This document shows, piece after piece, positions 1 through 14,700 of a stretch of DNA of 64,000 nt. Position 1 is the first letter of the stretch. Each line of letters opens with the position of its first letter. The DNA is from Epinephelus fuscoguttatus (lineage: Eukaryota; Chordata; Actinopteri; Perciformes; Serranidae): the NCBI RefSeq assembly GCF_011397635.1, contig NC_064759.1:12668428-12732427 (forward strand), given 5' to 3'. The notes below the pieces were generated by a model. It saw only the letters and a program-made list of their open reading frames with translations, did no database searches and was not told the origin of the DNA. Position numbers and translations under genes: made by a program.

Positions 1-212
1 GGTGCAGCCTATCACGCTACTATCTCTCTTGTAATGGGATGTGATGACAATAAGGCAAATACAGAGTAATCCCAACCTAATTCTGGGAAAGTAATATGAA
101 AATAAATCATAGACAACATCACATTGCAAAACACAGTTCCTTGGTTTTAAATGCACCATAGAGGCTGAAGGAGGTCAGGCTTGGCTCTGACCTTATGCCT
201 CATACTTTGCAG

Positions 213-3044
213 GACGGTGGTGACTCCGTACAGCGTCAGAGGAAACAAGAAAAAGGAGAAGACATCGCCTGCTTCCCAGAAAGTTGACATCAACTTTCCT
301 CCTGGACTACCCACCGCAGACACCATTGAATCACTGTGTCGTGACCAGAAGCTCCGCCCCCTCTACAAGGTCAATTGCATCACGGGTGCAGGCTACGAAT
401 GGCTGGCTCATCAGGCAAAGACCTGTAATCGTATAGAGAAGGGATTCAAACAGTGCTGCAAGAAGAAGCAGGGTGTGCTCAACTGTGCTGTTCTGAAGGT
501 GAAGCAAGAAACCTACAGACAAATATTTTGCTTTACTCAGTCATTCTCTGCACCTTCTCATGTCCTTTCTCCTTTTGCTTTTTCAGTGGCGTGAGGGACT
601 CAACAAGTACTGTGCAGGCGAAAATGGTATTAAGGAGGATTTCCACTGTTGTTCGGGCTCCACGGCAAATGATCAACACAGCTGTTTCCAAAACATTTCT
701 CCAGACCCACATTACAATATGAGCTCTGCCACTGAGGAGCTCTCATTGAGCAGAATCTGTGACACTCACAAGATCATCAAGAAGAAGTAAGACTGTACTT
801 TCTACATCTGGCCTTGGATCTGTTTCTCCGTCTGTCCTTTCTTCCTCTTTCTTGTTCTGTTTTTGTTTAGCACCTGCACAGATTTTTCTCTTTTCTGTTT
901 CTTTTGATGCTTTTTGTCGTATCCAGCAGCCTAATATGCTGTGGTATCTCTTATTTTGAAATTATCTACAGTGTGTTCTGTTATCATTGCGTCATGTATC
1001 TAAATGTATGTGCTCCATGTCGCTGTGTTTTAGGTTCCCTGTTGGTCTTCCTCTCAAGGGCTTTGTGAAGCAATGCTGCCCCCTGTCTGAACAAGACAAG
1101 AACACGTGTGTGCAGCAGAAGGTGTGTTCAGAAAGGAAGTGTGTCTGTACAAAAACTGGCAGGACAAATCAGAATATGGAAAATTGGAAATGTAGTTCAG
1201 TCAGGAGAGATTTTTTTTCGGAGTTTAGAGCATAATGAAAAGGAATAGTAGAAAATTATTTTAGTGAGAAGACCCCATGATGACATGTGTATATTCAGAG
1301 TGTAGAGATGCCATTGTTAGTTCAGGAATATTGCCGCAGATGGAGGTGAAGAGAGGGGTGGCTGAGGGCTGAGGATCATTGGATGAGGAGCAGGACTGGA
1401 GGGTCACATCTTGTCATCCTGAAAAGATAACTGACAACAGCAGATAGGAGAGCTGTTATAGATTTGACAGCAACAATATGATTGGTTGGGGCGTTGGTGG
1501 CTTAGTGGATAGAGCAGGTGCCCCATGTATAAGGCTGTTGCTGCAGCGACCCGGGTTCAACTCCAGCCTGTGGCCCTTTGCTGCATGTCACGCAGTATGT
1601 TTTCAGGTTGTCCATCCATCCGTCCATCTCATTCTTGTCAACGCAATATCTCTACAAAGCCTTGAGGGAGTTTCCTTAAATTTGACACAAACGTCCACTT
1701 GGACTCAAGAATGAACCGATTAGGTGTCCAAAGGTCACTGTGACCTCACAACTCAAGAATTCATACACTAATGATGGCATAATTTCCTACACGTCTAATA
1801 GGATAAAATGATGAAATGATGACTTCTTTGTGACATCATAATGTTATGCAAAAACACTTTTCTGGCCCTTACTCAGCATCACATGTCAGGAACAGAAGTG
1901 GAGACATTTACTGAATTGGTGACACTTGGTAACTAGCTTCTAGCAGTCCGACCACTCTGCTGCTCACTAACAATGGCTTTATTGCAGTCTTCACCACAAA
2001 CAACAAACATGGCCTTCTCATGAGGTTAACAGTAGCCCTGAGCTCATCTAGACACTTATACTGACTATCATCACTATTTGCTGCATGCGTCTTCACCACG
2101 ACACCCTGAGAGACTGTAGGGATGTGACGTTTGCGAATGAGCCGAGTCTTTGAACCAGCTCTTTTAAGTGAACCAGTGAACCGGCTCTTTAGATTGAACG
2201 AGCTAGTTCCTAATTCCTTTGTTTTTTTGCTTTAATTTACTCTGTATCCATTAATTTCAGATTATTTGATGTTTTAAAGTTGAGAGAGACTAGTTTGTAA
2301 GGGAGAAAGACAGTGCAGCCGCTCACTTGTTCACTTCAAAGAGCCGGTTCAAAGACTTGGCTCATTCTCGAACTTCACCACTATCCGCTAGCACTTGCTT
2401 GTATTGACAGGCTTGTTGTTTATAAAGGCCGTTGCTATGGCTAGACCAAACTTTATATCTGCAGAGTCTATTCTGGGTCCACATTACAATATCACGTGAT
2501 GCGATAAATCAGCAATGCGATTCGCCATTGAACACACACAGCAAATAACAAACAAAACAAAAAACAAAAACGGACGAATGAACCGCATCTTCGAACTGAC
2601 TCTTCAAAGTGAAGGAGAGCCAAAGAATCGGCTCTCACAAGTGAACGAGAAATCCCATCACTACCATCCATACACACTGAAGCACACCATGAAGTACACG
2701 TCACACCCTCGCAGGTTACCCACAAGGCCACTGCCCTTAAAGGGTAAAAAGGGTGAGCTGGTAACACATGTTTTTACAGACACGGATGTAAACTGTAACT
2801 GTAACTTATTCTAGTCTAATGCTATTTCTCATTTTTTCTGACCCTGTTCTCTCCCTGAAATCAGCTTGAAGAAATGACAGAGAAATGTGCATCACCGAAG
2901 GCTACCCCTCCAGCTGTCCACCGCTGTTGCATCATGTCTTCACAAAAGGCTCTACCGTGTATTTCCAGAGTTCTCATGCGTGCCATCACCCAAGCCGACA
3001 CCTTCTTACGCGAGAGGGGGAAGAAAAAGTGCCCTCTCTCCTAA
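213..3044 (+). CDS. ecm1: Extracellular matrix protein 1, C-terminal exons (5' part outside window)
   Basis: Secreted matrix glycoprotein; in mammals ECM1 binds matrix components of skin and bone. Coding exons read from splice sites and frame: 213-498, 587-786, 1034-1121, 2865-3044, with the stop TAA at 3042-3044. Phases join cleanly across all three introns, giving about 250 residues. Each exon carries one double-cysteine motif of the serum-albumin-like ECM1 repeat, CC followed by 8-10 residues and C (CCKKKQGVLNC, CCSGSTANDQHSC, CCPLSEQDKNTC, CCIMSSQKALPC). The exon at 213 begins with the last base of a codon, so earlier exons lie to the left. The last intron (1122-2864) is filled with a SINE and a MITE. 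Albumin itself is excluded by the single short repeats and poor fit to its domain length. The last exon is the least certain, because it rests on splice sites, phase and the CC motif only. Confidence 0.82.
1486..1603 (+). repeat. tRNA-derived SINE head
   Basis: The stretch has a pol III A-box-like segment (GGCTTAGTGGATAGAGCAGG, about 1499-1518) and a B box (GGTTCAACTCC, 1554-1564) at tRNA-like spacing. It is followed by the 'cagcctgtggccctttgctgcatgtc' type extension common to fish SINEs. No functional tRNA fold or CCA-adjacent acceptor stem is apparent, so this is a SINE and not a tRNA gene. It lies in the last ecm1 intron. Confidence 0.7.
1605..1765 (-). repeat. Dispersed repeat, same family as 61185-61500 (inverted)
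   Basis: The stretch reads as the reverse complement of the repeat near 61230-61470. Shared phrases are the 'gtcactgtgacct' block, the 'caaaatctaatcagttt' region and the 'tgtgccaaattt' region. It directly follows the SINE head, so either the SINE was inserted beside it or it forms part of a composite. No coding content. Confidence 0.55.
2113..2670. mobile_element. Non-autonomous inverted-repeat DNA element (hAT-like MITE)
   Basis: The ends are roughly inverted copies: 'tagggatgtgacg...gaatgagccgagtctttgaacc' on the left, and the complement of 'agagccaaagaatcggctctcacaagtgaacgag...cccatcacta' on the right. Words such as gagccggttc, caaagagccgg and aagtgaacc recur in both orientations inside. 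No transposase frame is present. Boundaries are approximate and the target duplication is unclear. Confidence 0.5.
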
Positions 3045-5640
3045 ACACTTGCGACCTTTCGCTGCTGAAGGCCATGCAGAGAAAATGGCAAGCGAGCGTC
3101 CGATCATTGAACAGGAACAAATAGAGGTCTGTAAGAAAATGTGGACCAAAGTCTAGCTTCATCTACTGCCAGTGTTATTTGCATCTTTTCATCTGAGATC
3201 ACATGAGAAGCAACGTTATCACAAGAATACATTTATAAAGAAAATGTCAAATGCTTAGTTTGTAAAACAGACTGTTGTCTGAGTCACTGTACCACTATTC
3301 TCTATAGGCTGCTCTTTACATATTTGATTATGGATGCGTTGTATTGATTCCTTTGGAGCTTCAAGATCACTTCTCTTCTTTTTATATATATTGTTTTGTT
3401 GTTAAGATCATATCTACAAGTTCTATTAAAAACATTTTTCAATGTACTTGTGGTGGGGTTCTTACTGTACATACAAGGCCTGTGTTGTTAGTTTGTGAGT
3501 TGACATTTGATAAAACCCTCAAGATAATTAGGACTGTTTGGAAACTGAATTTAATATGAAGTGAGGTTAGGTGGATATTGGAATATTAAAAAATATTAAA
3601 ATATGTTATCTAATTATAAAAGATATATTATTACTTGATTTATTAAAATATATTAATATTAAATTATTAAAATATTTAAAAAAGACAAACTGGAGTTGAA
3701 CGGATGTCAAAATATGACTTAAAAAGTTTCCCGCATGCCTTGATTTTTATGTGTTCTGTTACACGATTTTGTCACCGTTATTTACACTATCCATTTGAAT
3801 TTTGTTTTCCTCTTAACTCTGCATCACATAATTTATAATCAGATGTCTATGAAGCTTTTTAACTTCTGCCTTGGGTCTTGATTTGATTTGACTATGCATT
3901 TTTTATCATAAAAAATTCTGAAAGTTGTCTTGCGTCCCAGGACTTCAACTTTTCACATAAATAAACAGAAGTAGGCCTACAAAAATACAAAACATCACAA
4001 ATATATATAAACATAACAACCCCCAAAATGTAGGCTGACAACAAAACCATACAGCAATCTCAAAAATCGTACCAGACATTGCAAAAAGAAGATGTAGTGC
4101 AATAAAATAATCATTCCTATTACATTCAATGTACAACCCAGGTACACTGAGACTACTTAGAAGACTCATTACATTTATTTGACTCACGACCATATCACAT
4201 GGTATGGACTACAAACATTACATACAGTAACAAAACTAAAGTACAACCAGTGTTACTTAAACAGAGGAAGCACATTCTTCAAAAAAGCACCTAGTTTATA
4301 GATTACTTTTGATTTAAGAGACTGTAATAATAAAATTAATTTAAACATAGATGGAAGGTCTGAAAAATACTTGGGCAAATACCTTTCTCTGTAAGTCAAT
4401 AAGCTTACGAAATATGATATTCACCTCCCACATGATTATCATCAGAGGGGTTGCAGATCCTCTGGTTTCTGTCCTGCCCTTTATATCTTCCACTGACTTT
4501 AGGAATTCTGGTGTAATTTACTCTAAAATTACAAATACCCTGTTCGTACTTTTGGTTTTCATGCGACATAAATATCACATGATGTCATACTTTGTTACTT
4601 TTAACCACTTGATGTTAAACTTTCTCAGCCTGTTCAGTTGAGATTGTGGCACTCTAAATCCTCTGTGTGATGGCAAAACTGATATTGTTCTAATAAAGTG
4701 TGACGGGTATTAGATGTAATTTAACCTACCAGAGACAACATTCTTTTGGTATACCCAGCTTGAAAACTTGACTCAAATGTTTGACTCATAGTCTTCAAGC
4801 AGATACGTAGCAGCCTTGCACATTTAAAAAACCTGCTGATCAGTGGGCATTACAAAATATTTTACTCTGTCATTACAAGAATACTTCACCCCCGAATATC
4901 TATCTTTTTGTATTTTTGTCACTTAAAAAAATATTTAAAATGATGTAGTGAGTCCATGTCAGCCACAGTTCCTCAGAATTAGCCATCATTGTCCATGTAC
5001 ATTACATTATATATACTGTTATGTACACATACACTATATAATAATATATAAACATATTATGTTCTTAACATTATAATTAAATGGATCTGTGAACTTAGGC
5101 TATACATGGATTTAATCAGGTAAAAAAAAAACCCAAAACAATAGGTTATTTCCATGACCTCGAAAAGTTCAACCAGTATTAGTGAACAATGTGTGAGCTA
5201 CTCTCTCATTCAAAACCAGAAACAAGAGAAGTAAGACTAAAACTTGTGATGTCATAGGGTATAAAGCCACATAGACAATGAATGGGAGCCTGTTTTTTTT
5301 TTTTTTGATCCACAGAATGTTCGTTTTCTTTTTTGTACCCAAATGAGCATATACTCAGACCATTCACCTGGGTGCCGTCATTATTATCTGTGACATCTCC
5401 ATGTCACAGATCCATCTTTTCATCACAAATTTGGGTTTTAACACTCTAGTTTTTGGATTTGAGAGAGAGTGATTCATTTTTTACAGTATTTTTGGGCTGT
5501 CTCAGACCTTGGGAATAACATGTAGAATTTTAGGTGTTTTTTTTGTTATCTACGTCAAAGTGTCCCGAATGACCTCACCTTTCACTTTTAAACTTGCTGT
5601 GTAAATAAATGAATAGGTGCTGGTACAGTCAAACTGAAAC
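3045..5640. other. Intergenic: ecm1 3' end to pip5k1a promoter
   Basis: I see no credible gene here. The first few hundred bases are the likely ecm1 3' UTR. An extremely AT-rich tract lies at about 3560-3690. Open frames at 3945-4193 and 4351-4641 have no recognisable protein character. The region just before 5743 is GC-richer ('ccaccgggggcgctgtggcgctgctgcgg', 5656-5684), consistent with the pip5k1a promoter and 5' UTR. Confidence 0.5.
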
Positions 5641-5742
5641 TGTTCCCCTTCAGTCCACCGGGGGCGCTGTGGCGCTGCTGCGGCACGAGCATCAGAGCTC
5701 AACTGTCGGTGCTGTCTGTGTGATGAGAACAGTCAAATCGTA

Positions 5743-8700
5743 ATGGCGACTGCTGGAACAGCAGACTCGGGATCAACAGCCCCGACAGGTATTGAGTCAA
5801 TAAATCTTCCTCGTTTATTGTCTTTTAACGAACATACAAACTGAGCTGTGTAACATTTTGTACCGACGATGATGGCGTGACGCGGTGACTGTGGCTTTCT
5901 CACGTCCCGGTTAGCCAGTTAGCTAGTTAGCATCGAGGCTTTTCAACCCTAACAAATGAACCAAGAAATGGCTAGCTTGTTTAGCCTTGTTGGTCAGTTG
6001 CTTTTAATCACACGAAGCTTTAGTTAGCGAGCCGGCAATATTTATATCGAATTACCTTTTTGGATAATTAATATGTAACGTTAAAGAAATAAATCCTGGC
6101 ACCACGTTGGCTCAAGTGGCTTGTTTAGTTATCAAGCCGGCAATTTGGTTACCGTTACACGGTGTCTGTATGCTAATGAGTTAGCTGGACGCAGGAGGAT
6201 GGATATGAGATTTAATGTATAGGTGTATTTTTTAAGTAAATGTATGCTACGCCCTAAGTGGCTGCTGTTTAAAATTGGTCTGTCCTTCTTTGGGAAACTA
6301 CCCTGTTGTCCCCCCAGCCTTCCTCGCCTGTTACACCCTCCTTTTCCTCTGTCTAACAGGGTTGTGGTAAAGCTAGCAACAAATATCAGTTTTCCATTTG
6401 GTACCTTCAGCACCAGCCCTCGATCCTTTAATGTTGCTTTTCAGAGTTTCACAGTTGAGGTGATTTATTATCAAAACAAGTATTGATCTTATTGATTTCT
6501 TGCATTCTTGTAAGCATATACACAGGGTTGTCATGCTTAATAAACAGCCTTAATTCATTCTGCTGTCTCTGTTCAGCTTATCTAGGATGTCTAATTTAAG
6601 ATCTTTGCATGGTGGATTGCTTATAAACTGGACTGAGTTTTCAGCGCCCACACAGATACAGATGGGTGGTGGGCAGTCTGAGTGCTTTCGAGGTGTCTTA
6701 TTTTCCAGACAGAACAGATGATGGGGACATTGCATCTTGCTAATCCATTTAGTTGTGTGTCATTATTAACTTCCCCTGTATAGCGAGGAGTTGCTCTTCC
6801 CGTGGTAACCACCCAGTCTGAATCAGTGAATAAAAATAGGGGCTTCAAAGCACTCTTGTGGCTCCCACATGGCTGAGAGCCTGAGAGTGTACAAATACAA
6901 GATACAGCTTTCAGTGAAATACACACACACACTCACAGACACATGAGTGACAGTAACATAATGTGGATCCGGTATACCAGCCCTTATTGGCCTTGATTCC
7001 TCACCAGGGCAAGAATTAGTATATTTATGGAGTATTCACAGGCAGAAAATGATGTTAGGAGAGTGTGTGTGTCCCATATTATTGCCTTGTGTTGCCTGCA
7101 GGCTACATGTGATCAGGGCTGGCAGGGAGTTGTGGAGTATACAGAGAGGAACAGATGGTTTGCCTATTGTCGTAAGGCCTGACGCTGATGAGCTAAAGTC
7201 ATTCTTAAGTAATTGGGTTGAGTTGGGTTGGGTAATTCCTTCCCTGAATCTGCTGCACATTGTGTGTCATTATCTAGTCCAACATTGACTCTTCGGATGA
7301 ATTGCAGTGTGTTAAAATGAGGAATGTGGTCGATGATTATTTTCATTATAGATTCATCTGCTAATTATTTAATTGATTAATCAAGAGGGGTGTGAATCAC
7401 ATGTTTTATCACAATACTATATTATAACAATTCTTTGAACATTGATGAAATATTTGCAAATATAACAAAGTCTGCCATGATACAATTTTCATTTGATTCT
7501 GTTCAGGGGCCTGCGATAGATATGAGATGATATCAGTAAATAGCCTCATTATCTTTTTCTTGGCATCATTCATATCTGTCATTATTTGACTGTTCAGGAC
7601 TGAGGTACGATTGGACAGAAATGGTGACACAGACATGCCATGGGAATTTCAAAATAAAGGTGTACCTTAAATATAATCATATGTATCGTTGTTTTCACTT
7701 TGCATCAATGATATTAGATCGTTGCTCATTGAATCAATGTGTCAGTCCACATTGTATCATTACACCCCATCAGTCAATGAACTGTTATGTCTTTAAGATA
7801 GCAAAAAATAGCAAAAAGTTACACATCATAATTTTCCATAGTCCAAGGCATCATCTTTTTTTAATCTGACCATGAATCACAAACCCAAAGATATCATTTA
7901 CTATCATATATGATAAAGGAAAAGCAAGACATTCTCGATACAAGAAGCTGGAGCTTGAAAATGTCAGGAATTTTTGCTTGAAAGGTGACAATATTATTTG
8001 TCTATAATGAAAATAGTTGCTGGTTAACTTTCTTATTGACTTTATTGATCATTTCTGTAGGGCTGCAATAACTAATTTTTTATTGTTGATTAATGTGATT
8101 ATTTTCTCGAATAAATGATAAGTTGTTTGGTTTATACAGTAACATGTCAGAGAATGGTGAAAAATCAATCTTTCCCAAAGCCCAAGATGACATTCTTAAA
8201 TGTTTCGAATTGTTGAAAAGAAACAAGAAAATATTCCCATTTAAGAAGCTGGAATCAGAGAATTTTTACCCGTTTTCCCCTGTAACAAAGGACTTAAACC
8301 AATTATTTGGTAACCTTTTTTTTGGTGGTTAATTTAATAGTTAACAACTAATTAATCAGTCGACTAATTGTTTCAGCTCTTTCTTTCAGCTCTACATAAA
8401 ACACATTGTCTTGTACCTATATGGGGTCAGTAACTGTGTTCGGCACTGCTCATTTACCAGGTTAAGCCATTTAGGCTGACCATGTCTTGCTCCACAGATA
8501 TTAGGACTCAGTTCTGGAGGAGAGCATTTCAGCGAGGTACTCGCATGGGTGTGCGTGAGTGTTTCTGTGTGCGTGAGCAGAAACTGCATGAGTAGTGATG
8601 GTATAGTGTGTTGTTTTACATAATAAGAAGGAATGTGGGCAGAATGATGCTCATTGTTTCCCGGAGGATTGCCGTGTGTCCCTCTTAACTGAGAAAAGAT

Positions 8701-11700
8701 GCATGGCATTCAGTGAGTCTGCCTTATTATTAACACTCCCACCTTTCTCGGGTCCACTTACCAAGCATCGTTCTGGATTGAGACTGATGGGCGTAGATGA
8801 ATTTTCACACACAGGGTTGTTACTACAGGTGTATAATCTTCCCAGCATCCTTTTGTATATATTGACCTGTGGCACTGCAGCATTGAAGTACATGTTGCCA
8901 TTGGTTACAGGCTAGAGGTGCCTGCAGAGTGGGCGAGATAGTAGGTTTAAACAGCAAGTTTATGTAAGGGCATAGGAAATCATGTCGAGTGTTTCTTTTC
9001 TTTCAACTGTGTGCCTCTCTTACAAAACTGCTGTGTGCTGTGGTTGTTATCATGCTTACCCAGGAGGATAGATCCATGAGTCTGGGTCATGTATACAATT
9101 TCACTTCTTATCTTTGGTTATCGAGCCAGCAAGTTTTACACACACCCAGAGGTCTTTGCTTGGTGATGGCTGTAACATTCATGACATTTTTCTTACCTAC
9201 AAGGAACTACTCCTGTGCTGATCAGCTGAGTTTGCTGAATGGCTTCATTTAACAAACAATTTATTGTCATTAGCATTTGGAGTTAATGAAAATGATTAAA
9301 GCAAAGTTACTGTGAGACACAAAGTAGGCTGTTACAAAAAGAAGAAATTGTAGTTTTTTTGAAAGGAGGTTGTGGCTGTATATGCACATCTTTAGGGACC
9401 AGATGAATCTGGAGCAGCCAGCTCAGGGGAGAAGTAGTTCCAGTTCATACAGTGCTGGTGTATCGAGGGCAGCAGTTAGTTACTGTGGCCACATTTAGGT
9501 CTGGGCTCATCATTGGCGTCGTAGTCATCAGCCAGTGCTGGAAATATCCCTCCTAATTAACCAGCAAAGGCTTTCTTAAACAGTCATTAATAAATTCTTC
9601 CATGTTAAAAGATGCCAGCTCAAAGTCTCTTAAAATTATTTCACGCATCAAATTTACACTGACTGCATGGGTTGACATTTACATGGGTTTAATTAGGGTC
9701 AGTCTGACCAAGGGAACCAACTGTTCCTTAAAGCTGTAGTTGGTAACTTTTATTTAAAAAAAAAAAGAAATTATTATTTTTTTTTTTATATACTTGCTGA
9801 CACTGTCACTTTATCCCTGCAACAGAAACTGAAAAAGTCATGTTACTGTGCCTATTCATATTGCTTTTAATGGCATTACCACTTGCAGCTGTCAGTCATG
9901 TCAATCACTGTTTATGAACTGCAGTCAAACTGCTGATGTAGGCAATGCTAATCAAATATGAATCAAGACTCTGTTACTGCATCGCCTGTTTCTTACCTCA
10001 CATTTTTAGAAACATGATCGTGTTAGTTTAGTTGTGAGATGAGAGCATTTTTGACCCTGTTGCCTTTATAAAAACAGCAGCAAATGTTCTCATTTTACAG
10101 CCAAACAGTACACTAAAATAAGTTTCTCAAAACATTTGAGATGAGAAATTGGCAATGCAGTAACAGATAGGGTTGAGCACCAAAAAATTTTTAAGGATGC
10201 CAACCAATTTATGTTGGTACCATTAAGTAGCAATTTGCGTTAAATTAATAGGTGCCAAATGTCGGTATCTGCGTGGGAACACCGGGTTCAGACGAGGCAC
10301 CCTGAAGCCTGGAAGCCGGCCATGTTGGCTTCCCAGAGAGCCAGAACTATCGCTAGAGCACTGAGTAGAGCGCTGATCTACTTACTTTTCTATATTGTTT
10401 TAGTAATACCCCAGTATCACGACTAGACAAGCAAACACTCATACACAGAAAGGCAGACAGACAGAGACAGAAGATTAGCTCAGGCAGTTTCAACAAATAT
10501 GATAAAAGGGTTTTTTTTTATAGAAGTTACCAACTATGGCTTTAGCATTTAAGTGGTACATGCTGTAAATCCCAATTTAACTTGTTTTTCCTGTGTTTAG
10601 GGACCAGTGGCATCCGAAAAATGGCCCCTTCAGAGGTAAGGACGTCAGACATGATCTCACTGAATTAATGAAAATACCTCTGTATTATGTCAAGTCCCAG
10701 GTAAAGTAAATGTTGATCCAGTCGACTCTGAGGAGAGAAAGAGAAAAGGTTTAGAGAGTTTGAGCATCATCATGAGCTTGAGAGGAAAGAGACTGTCTTA
10801 TGTTTATTACACAGGTGAAAACAGGTGCCTGACAAAGACATGTGGTCAATGGTTCATTGTATTGTTGGAGAGTTTGTGCACACTGTCTGTACCAGGGCCG
10901 GTAAACGAACCAGTAATGCCACAGTGTTGATACTGTAACCTTTTACCTCTTGGCCAGGACTCCCTGGAAGAAGAGATCTTGTATCTCAATGGGACCCTCC
11001 TGGCTACGTATAGAATAAATAAATATATTTAAATGTGATAATTGAAATGCAACAGCTCAGGTTGTTGATAGAAGACAATGTCATAGAATGTTTAAAGTTT
11101 CGGTAGTTAAATGCTTTTAATGTGAAGCTGCAGCAGCAGGAAATGTTGAGTTTGCATTGGCAGCAATTTTATACAGTACTCTTTTGTCTTTTCTTGTGTA
11201 ATCGGTAACACTGGTGTTGATACAAGTTTATTAACCAGTGGGAAAATTTCCTCAGCATGGCATCCTTAGTCACACATAGTTAAAATATGACAAACTGACA
11301 TTGCCTTCACTCCCTTCTGTCTCCAAACAAGTTGACCCTTGCTGAGATTTTGGCAACTTGTCAGGATGAAGTTGTCATGTGAAGCTCTTTGTCTTCTATT
11401 TTCACAAGCACTCACCAGACCCTAAATGTTTCTCCCTCCGCCCCTCTCCTCAGATGCCTGGCTCTTCAGGCACACATCAGAGTATGAAGAAGACCATCGG
11501 ACACCGGGGGGTCGAGACCACCACAGGAGAGACCACCTATAAAAAGGTTAGAACAGGCTGGGGGTCAGCAGCAGAGGTGAAATGTGGAAAAGGTGTTAGG
11601 TGTTTATATATTCTAAAATTAGTTTAGGAATTTCTTGTCGCCGGACATCTCAGGAATAGTGAGTGAAACAGCAGAAGTCACAGGGGTAAAATATTGTTTC

Positions 11701-14700
11701 AGTGCTTACTATCTTTTCCTCCCTGACTCCCCCAGACGACGTCGTCTGCCCTAAAAGGTGCAATCCAGCTGGGCATCACTCACACAGTTGGCAGCTTGAG
11801 CCAGAAGGCGGAGAGGGATGTTCTCATGCAGGACTTTGTGGTGGTTGAAAGCATCTTCTTCCCCAGGTTGGTAACAGAAGGTGTAGCTGAATAAACATTT
11901 AGATTTTGTGGTTTTTGATCTCATGTAGTTTAATAGCCTCTCTCTCTCTCTCGCATGTGTTTTCAGTGAAGGCAGTAATCTGACTCCTGCTCATCACTAC
12001 AGTGACTTTCGCTTCAAGACCTATGCTCCTATTGCCTTTCGTTACTTCAGAGAACTGTTTGGCATTCGGCCAGATGACTACCTGGTCAGTACTTAAACGC
12101 AACACACACTGCCATGTTTCCAAGCTGCTCTCTTTATGAATTCAGTCACCGTTCCTTTTCTTCTTTTGTAAAATGGTTTGGTTCAGTGGCTTTCACAACT
12201 ATACTATGCATATGAAAAGTGTCTGAGACTCCAATGAGGCCTGAAGAGCTTTCTCGTTTACTGTAACAGCTTTTGCCAGACAGATTTTTGTCCCTGTAGC
12301 TCCCTGTAGTTTTGTTCTCAAAAACTTAAGTGGCCTTTTTCCTGCAATAATAAGGCATTCCTTTTCCATGGCTCTGTGTGTCTAAACGCTCGCAGCTGGC
12401 CGGCACAACGGCCCAACATTCGTGGAAAATCTGGCAGTGTAAAAGGGGCTTATGTCTCCCGGCAGTTTGTTGCACACACACAACACATCGTCAAAACATC
12501 ACACCTGTCCTGTCCTTTTGGCTGTCCTTATTACACAGACATTGATTTAGCATTGCTAGCTTAAAGGCAAGACAACTCTGATCCCCCATTTCACGACTGC
12601 ACCTTTAATACTGCAAGGCGATGTGGAGCAACAGTGTGAAATTCCCACCTTGAGCAGGCATTGTAAAAGAGGCTAGTGTCAGAAGTCTGTTGTTTATATC
12701 AGGTGGCCTATGGTGATGCCTTTATTACAGTGTTAGTTGTGTCTCTATACAGTACTGATGTCAAGTCGTAGAGCTCCAGGTGTCCACAAACAATGGAGAT
12801 TTTTTATTCTTTTATTTTTTATTTTTTATTCTCTGGAATCTCAACCAGATCTCAGTGCTGACAGGCTTTCACAACACAGCTACACATGAAGTTCTAGTGC
12901 AAGTTGAAAAAATTTGACTCCTGCAAATAGCGCAAAAATGGGTTGTTAGCATCACCTGGTGCAAATTCCAGTTAATTCGTGTCTGTGCATATACTTTGTA
13001 TGTAATCATGCCATGTGAGACATTTTGCTTCACTGTTAGAGTGAACACACCATAACTATTTTATACACCCAACCCCTAGATTTGGTTAAGAACTGCAGGT
13101 TTAGTTAAATTAGAGTACTGATTATCCCAAAGATGTTTGCTTTGTCTCAATTTGACACTAATGCAGACTCCTCTTCCTCTCAAAGTATTCTCTGTGTAAC
13201 GAGCCACTGATCGAGCTGTCTAACCCCGGGGCCAGCGGATCCCTTTTCTATGTCTCCAGTGATGATGAGTTCATTATCAAGACTGTTCAGCACAAAGAGG
13301 CAGAGTTCCTCCAGAAACTGCTGCCTGGATACTTCATGGTGAGCCTGACGAGTGAATACCACACAAAGTGGGAGCGTGCTCAATACGAGTGATAATTATT
13401 GCAGTAACTATAATTATCATGAGAGTAGGAGGCTTAAATGAGTGGGAGCTCTAATATTTTTTTTCCTAATTTAAGCGTGTCGTATATCTCCTTTCTATAA
13501 TCCTCTTCCCACACAGAACATAAACCAAAACAAGCGCACCCTGCTACCCAAGTTCTACGGACTGTATTGCGTTCAGGCAGGGGGCAAGAATATCCGTATT
13601 GTAGTGATGAACAATCTCCTGCCCCGGATCATCCCCATGCACCTCAAATACGACCTGAAGGGCTCCACCTATAAGAGACGAGCTTCCCCCAAGGAGAGAG
13701 AAAAGGCGGTTCCCATTTACAAAGACCTGGACTTCATCCAGGACCTGCCTGATGGTCTGCTGCTGGAAGCGGACAACTACAATGCCCTGTGCAAGACTAT
13801 TCAGAGGGACTGCTTGGTGAGTCACAGAGACACTTGTTTTCCATTGACTTGATTCATTTTGTATTTAAGTGTTGTGCATTGGAGCCTCTCAGCCCACATG
13901 GGATTACAGAACACATTCATGTGCATTGTTACAAGAAGCATAAGCCTATTAAAATTCCTAAACAAGCTGCGATCGTACACCAGCAGAATACATTATCATT
14001 GTGCCCTCACATAAAAGACACTGTGTTTTCCTCCAAATAGATGCACAGAATCTGACTGCCTGAACATTAAGGGCCCTATTTAAATGATGTATAACACATA
14101 GTCTAAAGTGCATGGCACATTTAGTCCCTTAATTAATCATAAGTTGAATTAAACCAATCACAGCGTTATCTCTCATACCCTTTAAAAGCCAGATGTGTTT
14201 GCACCCGCGGGCAGTAATGTCATTGCAGCAAATACTTACATGCAGACACACTAAAAGCTGTAGTGATAAACTTGTCCATGCTCATTTTAGAGAATGCAAT
14301 AATAGTTTTCTCATTAATGATAAATTATTTCACCCACTCGCAACCCATCTGTGCATCCCTGTGTGTGTGTAACAAGCAGAGTGTGTGCATGTTGTGAACT
14401 TAGCTATGATGGTGCATCTCACTGTCTGAACTATTGAATAATGTGCCCTATACTGACTTTAGATGAGGTTTTTGTTGGTCAATGGTGCATTCGCTTTCTC
14501 TCATTTTAAGACCAACACATCCATGAATACACAGATAGGTGCATGTACATTTGCTTCTTACATGATGTGGGTGCTGTGCGCGAAAATGGCAACTGCGTTG
14601 GTCTGAAATGAGCAATGAGAGTTGCGCTGCACTGTGTGCTGTTTTGTGCCGAATGTAAAAGACCCCAAGTCTTTTAATATCATTTCATAAAACAGTGTGA

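Noticed and set aside
1478-1714. Possible tRNA gene or small protein at 1478-1714
   Set aside because: The A- and B-box match is that of a tRNA-derived SINE; no proper tRNA cloverleaf ends, and the frame crosses two repeats.
2492-2814. Overlapping frames of about 90-100 residues on both strands
   Set aside because: They lie across the right end of the MITE at 2113-2670 and show no conserved protein features.
6132-6486. Short frames on both strands in pip5k1a intron 1
   Set aside because: No ATG context, splice partners or recognisable domains; intronic background.
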